DNA of 64,000 bases, taken from positions 689,013 to 753,012 of the forward strand of contig NZ_CP015101.1 in assembly GCF_002214465.1 (NCBI RefSeq). Direction: 5' to 3'. Position numbers and translations under genes: made by a program. Shown here one piece after another: positions 34,107 to 42,539 of the stretch. Below the pieces are notes generated by a model that was given only the letters and a program-made list of their open reading frames with translations, did not search any database and was not told the DNA's origin. The DNA is from Thermococcus barossii (GTDB lineage: Archaea > Methanobacteriota_B > Thermococci > Thermococcales > Thermococcaceae). Each line of letters starts with the position of its first letter. Within the stretch, counting starts at the first letter, position 1.

Positions 34107-35153
34107 ATGAGGATTGAAAGGCTCAAAGGGTTCATAGCCGAGAAAGAGCTCGACGGTGTTGTAATCACATCAAAGCCGAATCTCTTTTACTTCACGGGAA
34201 GCTCGCCAGTCCTCGGGGGTTCGCTGCTTGTAACTCCTGACGACGTCATTTTCCTCGTCCCCGAGCTGGAATACGAGGAGGCGAAAGAAACCTCCCGCGT
34301 TCCCGTTGATAAATTCAAGAAGGGAAGCGAGCTGTACGAGAAGCTCAGGGAGTTCGGCCTCCGGCGTCTCGGAATAGAGGGTAAGACAAGCTATTCCGCG
34401 GTTCAGGCTTACCGGGAAAAGCTCGGAGTTGAAGACTTCGTTGTGATTGACGACGTCATCAGGGAACTCAGGATTGTGAAAACTCCCGAGGAAATCGAGG
34501 TTATAAAGGCGGCCTGCGAGATAGCCGATATGGCAATGATGGCCGCTCTGGAGGAGATCAGCGAGGGCAGACGCGAGAGGGAGATAGCGGCGAAGATGGA
34601 GTACGTCATGAAAATGAACGGTGCGGAAAAGCCGGCCTTCGACACGATAATAGCCAGCGGCTGGCGCTCCGCGCTGCCACACGGCATCGCCAGCGACAAG
34701 AGGATAGAGAAGGGTGACCTAGTGGTTATCGACGAGGGAGCGCTCTACAGGCACTACCACTCCGACATGACCAGAACCATCGTTGTCGGTTCTCCCAACG
34801 GGAAGCAGAGGGACATCTATGAGGCCGTCCTTGAGGCCCAGAAGAAGGGAGTTGAGACAGCCAGACCGGGAATGACTGCAAAGGAGCTGGACACCATCGT
34901 CAGAGACGTCATCAAGGAGTACGGTTACGGCGACTACTTCATCCACTCCACCGGGCACGGCGTCGGCCTGGAGATTCACGAGTGGCCGCGCGTGAGCCAG
35001 CTCGACGAGACCGAGCTCAAGCCGGGAATGGTGATAACGATCGAGCCGGGCATCTACATCCCCAAGCTTGGCGGTGTCAGGATAGAGGACACCATCCTCA
35101 TCACAGAAAACGGCGCAGTAAGGCTCACCAGGACCGAGAGGGAGCTGATTTAG
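34107..35153 (+). CDS. Xaa-Pro dipeptidase (prolidase), M24 family
   Basis: 348 aa, the same length as Pyrococcus prolidase. Cleaves Xaa-Pro dipeptides in the cytosol using two metal ions (Co/Mn/Zn). The five metal ligands are visible: VIDEGALYRHYHSDMTRT (two Asp), HGVGLEIHE (His), TIEPGIYI (Glu) and RIEDTILI (Glu). The creatinase-like N-terminal domain is present. ATG 34107 is preceded by GGTGGT at 34096-34101. It stands alone between the HAD gene and Pelota. Confidence 0.93.
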   Translation: MRIERLKGFIAEKELDGVVITSKPNLFYFTGSSPVLGGSLLVTPDDVIFLVPELEYEEAKETSRVPVDKFKKGSELYEKLREFGLRRLGIEGKTSYSAVQAYREKLGVEDFVVIDDVIRELRIVKTPEEIEVIKAACEIADMAMMAALEEISEGRREREIAAKMEYVMKMNGAEKPAFDTIIASGWRSALPHGIASDKRIEKGDLVVIDEGALYRHYHSDMTRTIVVGSPNGKQRDIYEAVLEAQKKGVETARPGMTAKELDTIVRDVIKEYGYGDYFIHSTGHGVGLEIHEWPRVSQLDETELKPGMVITIEPGIYIPKLGGVRIEDTILITENGAVRLTRTERELI

Positions 35154-35209
35154 GCCCCTCCTAACAACTTTTTAAAGGCCATCGCCTACTCTTCTCTGGG
35201 GGTGAGCGG

Positions 35210-36283
35210 GTGCAGATAATCCACCAGGACGTCAAGGAGGGCAAGGTGAAGCTCAAGGCCGAAACCCTCGACGACCTCTGGCACCTCTACCACATCATAA
35301 ACCCGGGCGATATCGTTTACGCCAAAACGCTCCGAAAACAGGCCCAGAGGAGCGATTCCCTGAGGGCCGAGAAGGTGGAGGTCATTCCCGTCTTCCTTGG
35401 GGTTAGGGCCGAGAAGATAAACTTTCACAAGTTTGCCAACCAGGTCCGCGTTACCGGGCCGATAGTCTACGCCAGCAGGGACGACGTTCCCATCGGCAAG
35501 TACCACACGATAGCGATTGAAGAAGGCACAGTCGTAACGATCCAGAAGCCCCGCTGGAAGGAGCACCACATCGAAAGGCTAAAGGAAGCCGTGGAGGCTT
35601 CTAAGAGAGCGCGCGTGATGATAGTCGTCATAGACGACGGCGAGGCCGACATGGCGATAATCCGCGAGTACGGCGTCGAGATACTCAAGGGGATACGCTA
35701 CAACCTCGGCGGGAAGCGCTACGCCACCAACCGCGAGAGCGAGGAGAAGAGGTTCTTCCACGACGTGGCGAAGAGCATGGAGGAGATAATCAGCCGGGAA
35801 GGCATAGAGCGGGCCATAGTTGCAGGCCCCGGCTTCGTCAAGGAGGACTTCTACAAGTTCCTGCGCGAGAACTACCCCGAACTGGCCAAGAGGGTGGTCA
35901 TCGAAGATACGAGCGTTACCGGAAGGACGGGCATCTACGAGGTCATAAGGCGAGGGACCGTCGATAAGGTCTACTACGAGAACAGGGTTGCGAAGGAGGT
36001 TCAGCTCGTCGAGAAGGTGCTGGAGAACATAGCGAGGAACAACGGTTTGGCTGCCTACGGTCTCAGGGAGGTGGAGGAGGCCGTCAATTACGGCGCGGTT
36101 GAGACGCTCCTGGTTCTCGACGAACTGCTCAAGGGCGAGAACAGGGAGAAGATCGAGGAGCTGATGGAGGCCGTCCGCTACTCCCGCGGCGAGGTGGTCG
36201 TGGTGAGCTCGGAGCACGAGGGTGGGGAGAAGCTAAAAGCGTTGGGCGGCCTGGCGGCGCTGCTGAGGTTCAGGGTGAAGTGA
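35210..36283 (+). CDS. pelA: Pelota (Dom34/aPelota), mRNA surveillance factor
   Basis: 357 aa. Archaeal Pelota, an eRF1-like protein that rescues stalled ribosomes with aEF1alpha/ABCE1. The N-terminal Sm-like domain (about 1-130) and the eRF1 domain 2 and 3 (about 135-355) are complete, with VIDDGEADMAIIREYGVE near 145 and AGPGFVKEDFYKFL near 205. The start is GTG 35210 with GGGGGTGAG upstream; a TATA-like TTTTTAAAG at about 35168-35176 lies at normal distance. Confidence 0.93.
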   Translation: MQIIHQDVKEGKVKLKAETLDDLWHLYHIINPGDIVYAKTLRKQAQRSDSLRAEKVEVIPVFLGVRAEKINFHKFANQVRVTGPIVYASRDDVPIGKYHTIAIEEGTVVTIQKPRWKEHHIERLKEAVEASKRARVMIVVIDDGEADMAIIREYGVEILKGIRYNLGGKRYATNRESEEKRFFHDVAKSMEEIISREGIERAIVAGPGFVKEDFYKFLRENYPELAKRVVIEDTSVTGRTGIYEVIRRGTVDKVYYENRVAKEVQLVEKVLENIARNNGLAAYGLREVEEAVNYGAVETLLVLDELLKGENREKIEELMEAVRYSRGEVVVVSSEHEGGEKLKALGGLAALLRFRVK

Positions 36284-37276
36284 TCAGCCGTACAGCTCCA
36301 CGTAGGGGTCGCCCTCAAAGACCGGAAACTCCTTCTCCTCTCCGTTTTCGATTAGGAGGCGTTCCTTATCCTCGGTGAACTCTCCAATCTCGAACGCCCC
36401 AATTTCATTTTTGTTTAATTCTGTAATTAAAGCATCAACCTCCCCGGGCGGTGTTATCGCTATCAGCGTTCCGGTGGAGGAGACGCTCCACGGCTCAAGG
36501 CCGTAGAAGTCGAGAACCCTCTTTACGAGGGGGTCGAGCTGGAGCTTCTCGGCGTAAACCCTGAAGCCCAGTCCGGAGTTATCCGCCACCTCATGGAGCG
36601 CCGTTAGACCCCCTTCGGTGGCGTCGTGCATGCCCCTGACGAAGGGTCTGGCCGTTAAGGCGTCGGGGACGACAGTTTCAGACCTAAAGTGCTCCCTGAG
36701 CCTTGCTATTTCCCTGGAGCTCAGGAACTTTCTCAGTTCATTTTCACGGAAATATGCGGCGGAAACAGCAAACTCAATGCCGACTTTGGCCGTGAGGACT
36801 ATCCTGTCGCCGGGCCTCGCGAGTGGAAGTTTCAACTCGTCCTTCCGCACCAGCCCCATAACGGTTGTTGTGCCAGTTGGCTCCTTGATCGACGGATAAG
36901 CCCCGGTGTGGCCTCCTATTATGGAACTCCCGTAGCGCCTGCACTCCGCGTTCAGCTCACGCATTACCTTTTCCAGAAAACCCTTCCCGCTCCCGGGAGG
37001 GAGGAGCAGATCAAGGACGAGCCACCTTGGCCTCGCCCCGAAGACGGCAACGTCGCTCGATGCGAAGTGGTAGGCGAAGAAGCCGAAGGTCTCCTCCGGA
37101 ACGCCGAGCGTTGGGTCCGTCGCGACGACGAGGTAGTGGCTTTCATCGTACTCGAGCACCGCCGAGTCGAACCCCTCCCTCGGGCCGTGAATCACCTTCG
37201 CATCCTCCACACCGAGGTTTGAGAAGACTACCTCCCTCAGCACGTCATTCCTCAGCTTTCCGGGCGGAAGCTTCAC
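36284..37276 (-). CDS. AIR synthase/HypE/SelD-superfamily protein
   Basis: 330 aa with the fold of AIR synthase, HypE and selenophosphate synthetase, which bind ATP and phosphorylate small molecules. Motifs include GFDSAVLEY near residue 45, GGHTGAYPS near 125 and GMHDATEGGLTALHEV near 230. It is closest to HypE-related proteins of unknown function; it lacks the CxxC C-terminal end of true HypE, so it is unlikely to make the hydrogenase CN ligand. GTG 37276 is chosen (GGAGGG upstream); a TTG at 37303 is also open. The gene overlaps the PP-loop ATPase upstream by 32 bases and is translationally coupled to it. Confidence 0.75.
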   Translation of the reverse strand: MKLPPGKLRNDVLREVVFSNLGVEDAKVIHGPREGFDSAVLEYDESHYLVVATDPTLGVPEETFGFFAYHFASSDVAVFGARPRWLVLDLLLPPGSGKGFLEKVMRELNAECRRYGSSIIGGHTGAYPSIKEPTGTTTVMGLVRKDELKLPLARPGDRIVLTAKVGIEFAVSAAYFRENELRKFLSSREIARLREHFRSETVVPDALTARPFVRGMHDATEGGLTALHEVADNSGLGFRVYAEKLQLDPLVKRVLDFYGLEPWSVSSTGTLIAITPPGEVDALITELNKNEIGAFEIGEFTEDKERLLIENGEEKEFPVFEGDPYVELYG

Positions 37277-38066
37277 CTTCCTTCCCTCCGAACCTTGGGA
37301 CAATCCTCTTTATCTCTCCGAGGGTTTCCTCATTGCAATCCCAGCACATCACCTCGAAGCTCGGAACCCTTACACTCACGCGAACCTTTTTTGCCCTGGC
37401 GATTTTGCTCACCTCGTAGTTCACCTTAAAGGCGAGATCCATGAGCTCCTCAGTTACAATCTCCTCGCGGTCGATGTACTGGAGCGGACAGCCCTCGCGC
37501 CACTGCCTCCTCCTCGCGTGTTCATACATGCGATAGGGCCTTATCCCAGCCTCCTCGGCGAGCTTTTCCACCTCCTCGGCGGTGTACCTTATCAGGGGCC
37601 TGAAGAAGGGAATCCCAATCCTCGGTATGTCGCAGAGCCTTATATCGCCTTTGCACTGGTCCAGCAGGGCCCCGATGATTTTATCGTTGGCGTTGTCGCC
37701 TTTAGCTAGGACCTCAAAGCCGTTGTTGAGGGCGAACCACTTGGCGTTCCAGAGCATCACCTTCTTGCAGTTGATGCACACCGGCCCCTTCCTCCCGGTT
37801 GCCTCGCGAATGAGGCCATCCGTTATGTCCACAAGGTAGTGCTTGACGCCGAGTTTTTTTGTAAAGCCCATCGCCCAGTTTAGGGTTTCCCTCCAGCTCC
37901 AGCGGTGAAAGAAGGTGAGCGCCGATACATCAAGTCCCGCCCTTTTCAGAAGGTAGAGGGCCAGGCTCGAGTCCTTTCCACCCGAAAAGAGGACAAGGAT
38001 TCGTTTTTTATCTACACCGGTGCGTTTCGAGAATTCCCTGACTTCCCTGACCGCTTCCGATATCAT
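37245..38066 (-). CDS. PP-loop ATP pyrophosphatase, tRNA-thiolation type
   Basis: 273 aa. N-type ATP pyrophosphatase with the PP-loop VLFSGGKDSSLAL near residue 25. Two Cys pairs suggest a metal or Fe-S site: CINCKK (about 110) and CWDC near the C-terminus (about 247). The family includes TtcA/TtuA/Ncs6-like tRNA sulphur-transferases, to which it is most likely related. A TATA-like TTTTTAAG at about 38085-38094 (minus) indicates that ATG 38066 is nearly leaderless; longer frames to 38144 are not favoured. Paired with the AIR-synthase-like gene. Confidence 0.75.
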   Translation of the reverse strand: MISEAVREVREFSKRTGVDKKRILVLFSGGKDSSLALYLLKRAGLDVSALTFFHRWSWRETLNWAMGFTKKLGVKHYLVDITDGLIREATGRKGPVCINCKKVMLWNAKWFALNNGFEVLAKGDNANDKIIGALLDQCKGDIRLCDIPRIGIPFFRPLIRYTAEEVEKLAEEAGIRPYRMYEHARRRQWREGCPLQYIDREEIVTEELMDLAFKVNYEVSKIARAKKVRVSVRVPSFEVMCWDCNEETLGEIKRIVPRFGGKEGEASARKAEE

Positions 38067-38103
38067 GGAGAAAAATAATGGGGGAGGCTTAAAAATATGA
38101 GCC

Positions 38104-38466
38104 TCAGGCGTTGACCTTACCGACCCACTTTTCTGCCAAGTCACCGAAGAACGGGAACTTGTAGCGCTCGCCCTGATAGGCTTTGACCATTCCCAGTATC
38201 CAGAATATCAGGCCCACAATCGAGAGCAGGCCCCCCAGGATGGCTCCTATCACCGGTATGAAGCCAAGCACAAAGCTGAGTATCGTCAGCCCCAGGAACG
38301 TTATCGTTGACTGCATGGCGTGGAAACGGACGAAGTCGCTCTCCTTTTCGAGCAACAGGAATATTATCCCAGTTAGCCATCCGAGCACATATGCCAGCAA
38401 ACCCTCAATGTTCTCATCCATACCCAACGAAGTCTTTTTGGGTTCCTCGGGTGGAATCTCTTCCAT
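38104..38466 (-). CDS. DUF4870 small membrane protein
   Basis: 120 aa with three hydrophobic segments (about residues 24-37, 55-76, 78-97). The pattern ENIEGLLAYVLGWLTGIIFLLLEKES with FVRFHAMQS is typical of the DUF4870/Tic20-like family. Function unknown. ATG 38466 follows GGAGGTG; a TATA-like TTTAAAG lies at about 38511-38520 on the minus strand. Its upstream region 38467-38689 also holds the feo promoter. Confidence 0.85.
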   Translation of the reverse strand: MEEIPPEEPKKTSLGMDENIEGLLAYVLGWLTGIIFLLLEKESDFVRFHAMQSTITFLGLTILSFVLGFIPVIGAILGGLLSIVGLIFWILGMVKAYQGERYKFPFFGDLAEKWVGKVNA

Positions 38467-38615
38467 AGTCAATGCACCTCCGAAATTCAATCAGTTGTAT
38501 TCTCCTCAATCCTTTAAATACCTTTCCAAAGTTTTAACACGAGTGCCCAACGTTGCCCCATCTTCTTTAACGCATCAGAACTCAATGATTTCTGATCTCG
38601 AACCCCTGAGTTTTG

Positions 38616-38629
38616 TTAGGCTCACCAAA
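38616..38629. promoter_or_regulatory. DtxR-type operator candidate 1, upstream of feo TATA box
   Basis: TTAGGCTCACCAAA resembles the TTAGG...CCTAA palindrome recognised by DtxR/IdeR/MntR-family iron or manganese repressors; the right arm has one mismatch (CCAAA). It ends immediately before the TATA-like TTTTTAAG (38632-38639) of the feo operon. Occupation of this site would block TBP/TFB. Confidence 0.5.
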
Positions 38630-38664
38630 GCTTTTTAAGGTCATCGAGAGATTGGAATATCGAA

Positions 38665-38678
38665 TTAGGAGAGCCTAA
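38665..38678. promoter_or_regulatory. DtxR-type operator candidate 2, at feo start site
   Basis: TTAGG-AGAG-CCTAA, a perfect 5-bp inverted repeat around 4 bases, the classical DtxR-family palindrome. It overlaps the expected transcription start about 25 bases downstream of the TATA box (38632-38639) and lies 11 bases before the feoA start. Together with the site at 38616-38629 it brackets the promoter. Confidence 0.6.
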
Positions 38679-38689
38679 CGGTGATGCTC

Positions 38690-38917
38690 ATGATTGTACC
38701 TTTAAACAGCATGAGGCCCGGCGAGAGAGGGGTTGTGGTTAACATCCTGGGAGGTCCCAATGCCCGTGGAAAGCTTGTCTCGATGGGACTTAGCCCTGGT
38801 GCCACCGTTCAGGTGCTTGAGTCCCATCCTATGGGCCCTATAATAATCTCCGTCGGCGGCGTGAGGTTCGCCATAGGGAGGGGAATGGCCAGCAAAGTCA
38901 TGGTAAGAAAGCTGTGA
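38690..38917 (+). CDS. feoA: FeoA, ferrous iron transport accessory protein
   Basis: 75 aa, SH3-like small protein that supports FeoB, with GERGVVVNILGG near the start and LVSMGLSPGATVQVLE in the middle, as expected for FeoA. ATG 38690 follows GGTGAT at proper spacing; a GTG at 38681 is also in frame. First gene of the feo operon, 10 bases before FeoB. Confidence 0.93.
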   Translation: MIVPLNSMRPGERGVVVNILGGPNARGKLVSMGLSPGATVQVLESHPMGPIIISVGGVRFAIGRGMASKVMVRKL

Positions 38918-38927
38918 GGTGCCCGCT

Positions 38928-40904
38928 ATGATGAAGGTAGTGGCCCTGGCAGGGAATCCCAACGTCGGGAAGACCACCATCTTCAACTCACTCACTGGAA
39001 TGCGCCAGCACGTCGGAAACTGGCCCGGAGTCACCGTCGAGAAGAAGGAGGGGATACTCGAATACAATGGCCAGAAGTTTCTCGTGGTTGACCTTCCGGG
39101 GATATACTCCCTGACGGCCCATTCCATTGACGAACTTGTTGCCAGAGACTTCCTTCTTAAGGGAAGTGCCGATGTCGTTGTGAACGTCGTCGACGCGACA
39201 GCCCTCATGAGGAACCTATTCCTTACGATGGAAATACTTGAGATGGGTCTGGGGAACGTTATCATAGCCCTCAACAAAATCGACCTCGCAGAAAAGCGCG
39301 GCATTGAGATAAACGTCAGGAAGATGGAGGAGCTATTGGGAGTCCCCGTCGTCCCCCTGAACGCCAAGGAAGGCCTTGGCCTGGAGGAGCTCAAGGACAA
39401 GATATACAGAATGGCAAACGGCGAGATAAAAACCAATCCCACAGTTCCCACCTACGACCCCGAGGTCGAGAGGGAGATCAGGCACATAACAGAAGTTCTG
39501 GAGCACACAAAGCTCGCTGGGGAGTACAACCTCCGCTGGCTGGCGGTGAAGCTTCTCCAGAGAGACGACGGAGTGATAAAGCTCGTTCTCAGGCATCTTG
39601 GAAAGGAGAAGCTCGACGAAATCATGGGACACATAGCCGAGGTGGAGGAGCGCTACAAGAGGGCGATGGATCTGATAATAGCCAGCCAGAAGTACGAGTT
39701 CATAGACGGCCTCATGCACCGCTTTGTGAGGTATTCCCACGAGCAGGGAGAGACCTTCAGCGACCAGCTGGACAGGTTTCTCACACACCCCGTTTACGGC
39801 CTACTTGCCCTCTTCGGCGTGTTTTACCTCCTGTTCAAGTTTGTCTTTGCTCTCGGATTGCCAATGCAGGGACTGCTGGATGAGGCGTTTTCCGCCTTTG
39901 GCGAGTGGCTGGCGCCCCACATTGCCAACGAAACGCTTCGCGGTCTCTTAGTTGACGGTATCATTGCCGGTGTCGGGTCTGTTCTGAGCTTTTTCCCGCT
40001 GGTTTTCCTGCTGTTCTTGGCCATGTCCATCCTGGAAGACGTGGGTTATATGGCCAGAGCCGCGGTCGTCATGGAGCGCATCATGAGGAAGTTCGGCCTT
40101 CCGGGCAAGAGCTTCATTCCACTGGTGCTTGCCTTCGGCTGCAACGTTCCTGCAGTCATGGCGACAAGAACCCTTGATGAGGAGAGGGACAGGTTGATAA
40201 CGATGCTGGTCAACCCCCTCATACCGTGCAGCGCCAGGCTGAGTGTCATAAGCTTTCTGGCGGGGGCTTTCTTTGTGGAGAACCAGGCCTTGGTCGCGGT
40301 GAGCATATACGCGACGGCCATAATGCTGGCGCTACTAATGGCGTGGCTCTTCAGCCGCTTTGTGGTTAGAGGAGAGGAGAGCCCCTTCATAATAGAGCTA
40401 CCTGAGTACCTCATACCCTCGTGGAAGACGGTGACGTTACACTCATGGGAGAGGAGTAAGGAGTTCGTTAAGAAGGCCGGAACCATAATCCTGCTGGGTT
40501 CAGTTGTCATCTGGTACCTCAGCAACTATCCGGTTCCAATAGGCTCCGGCCAGAGCTATTCCGAGAAGATAGGCATGTTTTTCGAACCGTACATGAAGCT
40601 CATGGGGCTCGACTGGAAGGCGGCCGTAAGTCTTCTCTTTGGAATCATCGCCAAGGAGAACGTCATATCAACCTACGGGATAATCTACGGCAGCGTTGAC
40701 GAGATAGTCAACTCAATGTCAGCTCTCCAGGCCTTTGTGCTGGCCCTCGTCACGACCCTATACGTTCCCTGCATTGCCACCATAGGCGCTATAAGAGCGG
40801 AGAGCAACTGGAAGTGGGCCGCTTTCACTGTCGTCTACATGATAGGCCTCGCGAGCATCGTGGGAATACTCGTCTGGAACATAGGAACGGCACTGGGGTA
40901 CTGA
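38928..40904 (+). CDS. feoB: FeoB, ferrous iron transporter
   Basis: 658 aa. N-terminal G-protein domain with GNPNVGKTT (G1), VDLPGIYSL (G3) and NKIDL (G4), a helical insertion (about 170-265), and a C-terminal membrane part (about 290-655) with 8 or more helices. It imports Fe2+. ATG 38928 is chosen (GAGGT upstream); ATG 38931 is equally plausible. It begins 10 bases after feoA. The 3' end is followed 9 bases later by a four-Cys winged-helix protein. Confidence 0.95.
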   Translation: MMKVVALAGNPNVGKTTIFNSLTGMRQHVGNWPGVTVEKKEGILEYNGQKFLVVDLPGIYSLTAHSIDELVARDFLLKGSADVVVNVVDATALMRNLFLTMEILEMGLGNVIIALNKIDLAEKRGIEINVRKMEELLGVPVVPLNAKEGLGLEELKDKIYRMANGEIKTNPTVPTYDPEVEREIRHITEVLEHTKLAGEYNLRWLAVKLLQRDDGVIKLVLRHLGKEKLDEIMGHIAEVEERYKRAMDLIIASQKYEFIDGLMHRFVRYSHEQGETFSDQLDRFLTHPVYGLLALFGVFYLLFKFVFALGLPMQGLLDEAFSAFGEWLAPHIANETLRGLLVDGIIAGVGSVLSFFPLVFLLFLAMSILEDVGYMARAAVVMERIMRKFGLPGKSFIPLVLAFGCNVPAVMATRTLDEERDRLITMLVNPLIPCSARLSVISFLAGAFFVENQALVAVSIYATAIMLALLMAWLFSRFVVRGEESPFIIELPEYLIPSWKTVTLHSWERSKEFVKKAGTIILLGSVVIWYLSNYPVPIGSGQSYSEKIGMFFEPYMKLMGLDWKAAVSLLFGIIAKENVISTYGIIYGSVDEIVNSMSALQAFVLALVTTLYVPCIATIGAIRAESNWKWAAFTVVYMIGLASIVGILVWNIGTALGY

Positions 40905-40913
40905 GGTGTGAGG

Positions 40914-41168
40914 ATGCTGGAGAGAATACTTGAGCTCATAAAGGAAGGGAAGAGCATTGAAGAGATAGCCCGGGAGCTTTCACTCCCCCGCGAGGAAGTA
41001 GAGGGTGCCCTCAGCGTTCTGGAGAGCATGGGATACGTCGAGAAGGTGGAGCTTGGCAGTACTCAGTGCGAAAGCTGTCCACTGAAAAGCGTCTGCCCTG
41101 GTTCGTGCTTCAGATTCAAGGGAAAGGTGTACACGGTGACCGAATTCAGGATTGATGCACACAAATGA
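40914..41168 (+). CDS. FeoC-like winged-helix protein with four Cys
   Basis: 84 aa. An N-terminal winged helix-turn-helix (IEEIARELSLPREEVEGAL, about 15-33) is followed by CESCPLKSVCPGSC (about 51-64), a cluster of four Cys that could bind [4Fe-4S], as in bacterial FeoC. Position at the end of the feo operon, 9 bases after feoB, supports that role: an iron or oxygen sensor that tunes FeoB. ATG 40914 is preceded by GAGGTG. The sequence is not closely related to the enteric FeoC, so the name is given only as a likeness. Confidence 0.75.
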   Translation: MLERILELIKEGKSIEEIARELSLPREEVEGALSVLESMGYVEKVELGSTQCESCPLKSVCPGSCFRFKGKVYTVTEFRIDAHK

Positions 41169-41255
41169 GCGCGTCCTCCTTCCGGTTCATCGTTGGGCAT
41201 ATTTAATGGCCGTAAAATATATAAGTTTCCCCCCTGAATGTTAAACGGTGATACC

Positions 41256-42497
41256 ATGAAAGCTGTTATTCTTGCTGGCGGTTTTGGTACCAGGTTAAGG
41301 CCGCTCTCATCGACCAGACCGAAGCCGATGGTTCCAGTTCTCGGAAAGCCCAACCTCCAGTACCTCCTGGAAAGCCTAGAGAAGATACCGGAAATTGACG
41401 AAGTGATACTCTCCGTTCACTACATGCGCGGTGAGATAAGGGAGTTCATTGAAGAGAAGATGAGCGACTATCCGAAGGGCATAAGGTTCGTCAACGACCC
41501 GATGCCCCTTGAAACCGGAGGCGCCCTTAAGAACGTTGAGGATTACGTGAGCGAGGATTTCTTGGTCATATACGGTGACGTCTTCACGAACTTCGACTTT
41601 GGCGAACTCATAGAGGCTCACAAGAGAAACGATGGGCTCATAACAGTCGCAGTTACCAAGGTTTACGATCCCGAGAAATACGGCGTCGTTGAGATGGACG
41701 AGGAGAACAGGGTGACCCATTTCGAAGAAAAGCCGAAAAGGCCTAAGACAAACCTCGTTGATGCGGGAATCTACATGGTCAACAAAAAGGTTCTGGAGGC
41801 CATACCCAAGGGCAAGGAGGTTTACTTCGAGAGAGAGGTTCTCCCGAGGTTCGTGAGCCAGGAGGCTGTGTACGCGCACAGGATACCCCGCGAGTACTAC
41901 TGGATTGACCTCGGAACGCCCGACGATCTGTTTTACGCACACCAACTCGCTATGGACGAGATAACCAAGCAGAACGGCTACTACACTATAGCCGAGGATG
42001 CCGAGGTTCCGGAGGACGTTGAGATACAGGGACCGGCGTACATAGACAAAGGCGCCAGGATAGGGCACGGGGTCAAGATAAAGGCCTACACTTACATCGG
42101 ACCGAACAGCATAGTCGAGGACAAGGCTTACTTCAAGCGCGCTATTCTCATAGGCAACGACATAGTCAAGGAGCGTTCCGAGATAAAGGACAGCATCCTC
42201 GGCGAGGGTGTCGTCGTCGGAAAGAACGTTATCCTCAAGGAAAACGCCGTCGTTGGCGACTACGCGAGGATATACGACAACCTCGTCATCTACGGCGCCA
42301 AGATACTGCCCTGGAAGAAGGTCGAGGAGTACGAGGCATACATCAAGATAAAGCTCGACCCGACCAAGGTGAGGCCCGGCGTTACCCCGGAGCGCTGTCC
42401 GCTCGGCCTGCCCGAGTGCATCTACACAAAGTTTAAGGCAATAGCGGGAGAAAAGCCGCCCTGCGACGAGTGCATAGAGAACCAGTGGCTCTTCTGA
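41256..42497 (+). CDS. NDP-sugar pyrophosphorylase with left-handed beta-helix and Cys tail
   Basis: 413 aa. N-terminal sugar-nucleotide transferase domain (AGGFGTRLRPLSSTRPKPM at residues 8-26, with DVF...FDF metal site near 108) and a C-terminal left-handed beta-helix (about 245-360). It resembles archaeal bifunctional glucose-1-phosphate or mannose-1-phosphate transferases that feed sugar nucleotides for glycosylation. The C-terminus carries CPLGLPEC and CDEC, four Cys that could bind a metal. ATG 41256 is preceded by GGTGAT; TATA-like AAATATATAAG is at about 41214-41225. Confidence 0.85.
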   Translation: MKAVILAGGFGTRLRPLSSTRPKPMVPVLGKPNLQYLLESLEKIPEIDEVILSVHYMRGEIREFIEEKMSDYPKGIRFVNDPMPLETGGALKNVEDYVSEDFLVIYGDVFTNFDFGELIEAHKRNDGLITVAVTKVYDPEKYGVVEMDEENRVTHFEEKPKRPKTNLVDAGIYMVNKKVLEAIPKGKEVYFEREVLPRFVSQEAVYAHRIPREYYWIDLGTPDDLFYAHQLAMDEITKQNGYYTIAEDAEVPEDVEIQGPAYIDKGARIGHGVKIKAYTYIGPNSIVEDKAYFKRAILIGNDIVKERSEIKDSILGEGVVVGKNVILKENAVVGDYARIYDNLVIYGAKILPWKKVEEYEAYIKIKLDPTKVRPGVTPERCPLGLPECIYTKFKAIAGEKPPCDECIENQWLF

Positions 42498-42539
42498 TTT
42501 CCCTTCTCATTTATATCTCTACCTTCTTTTTCACGGGAT

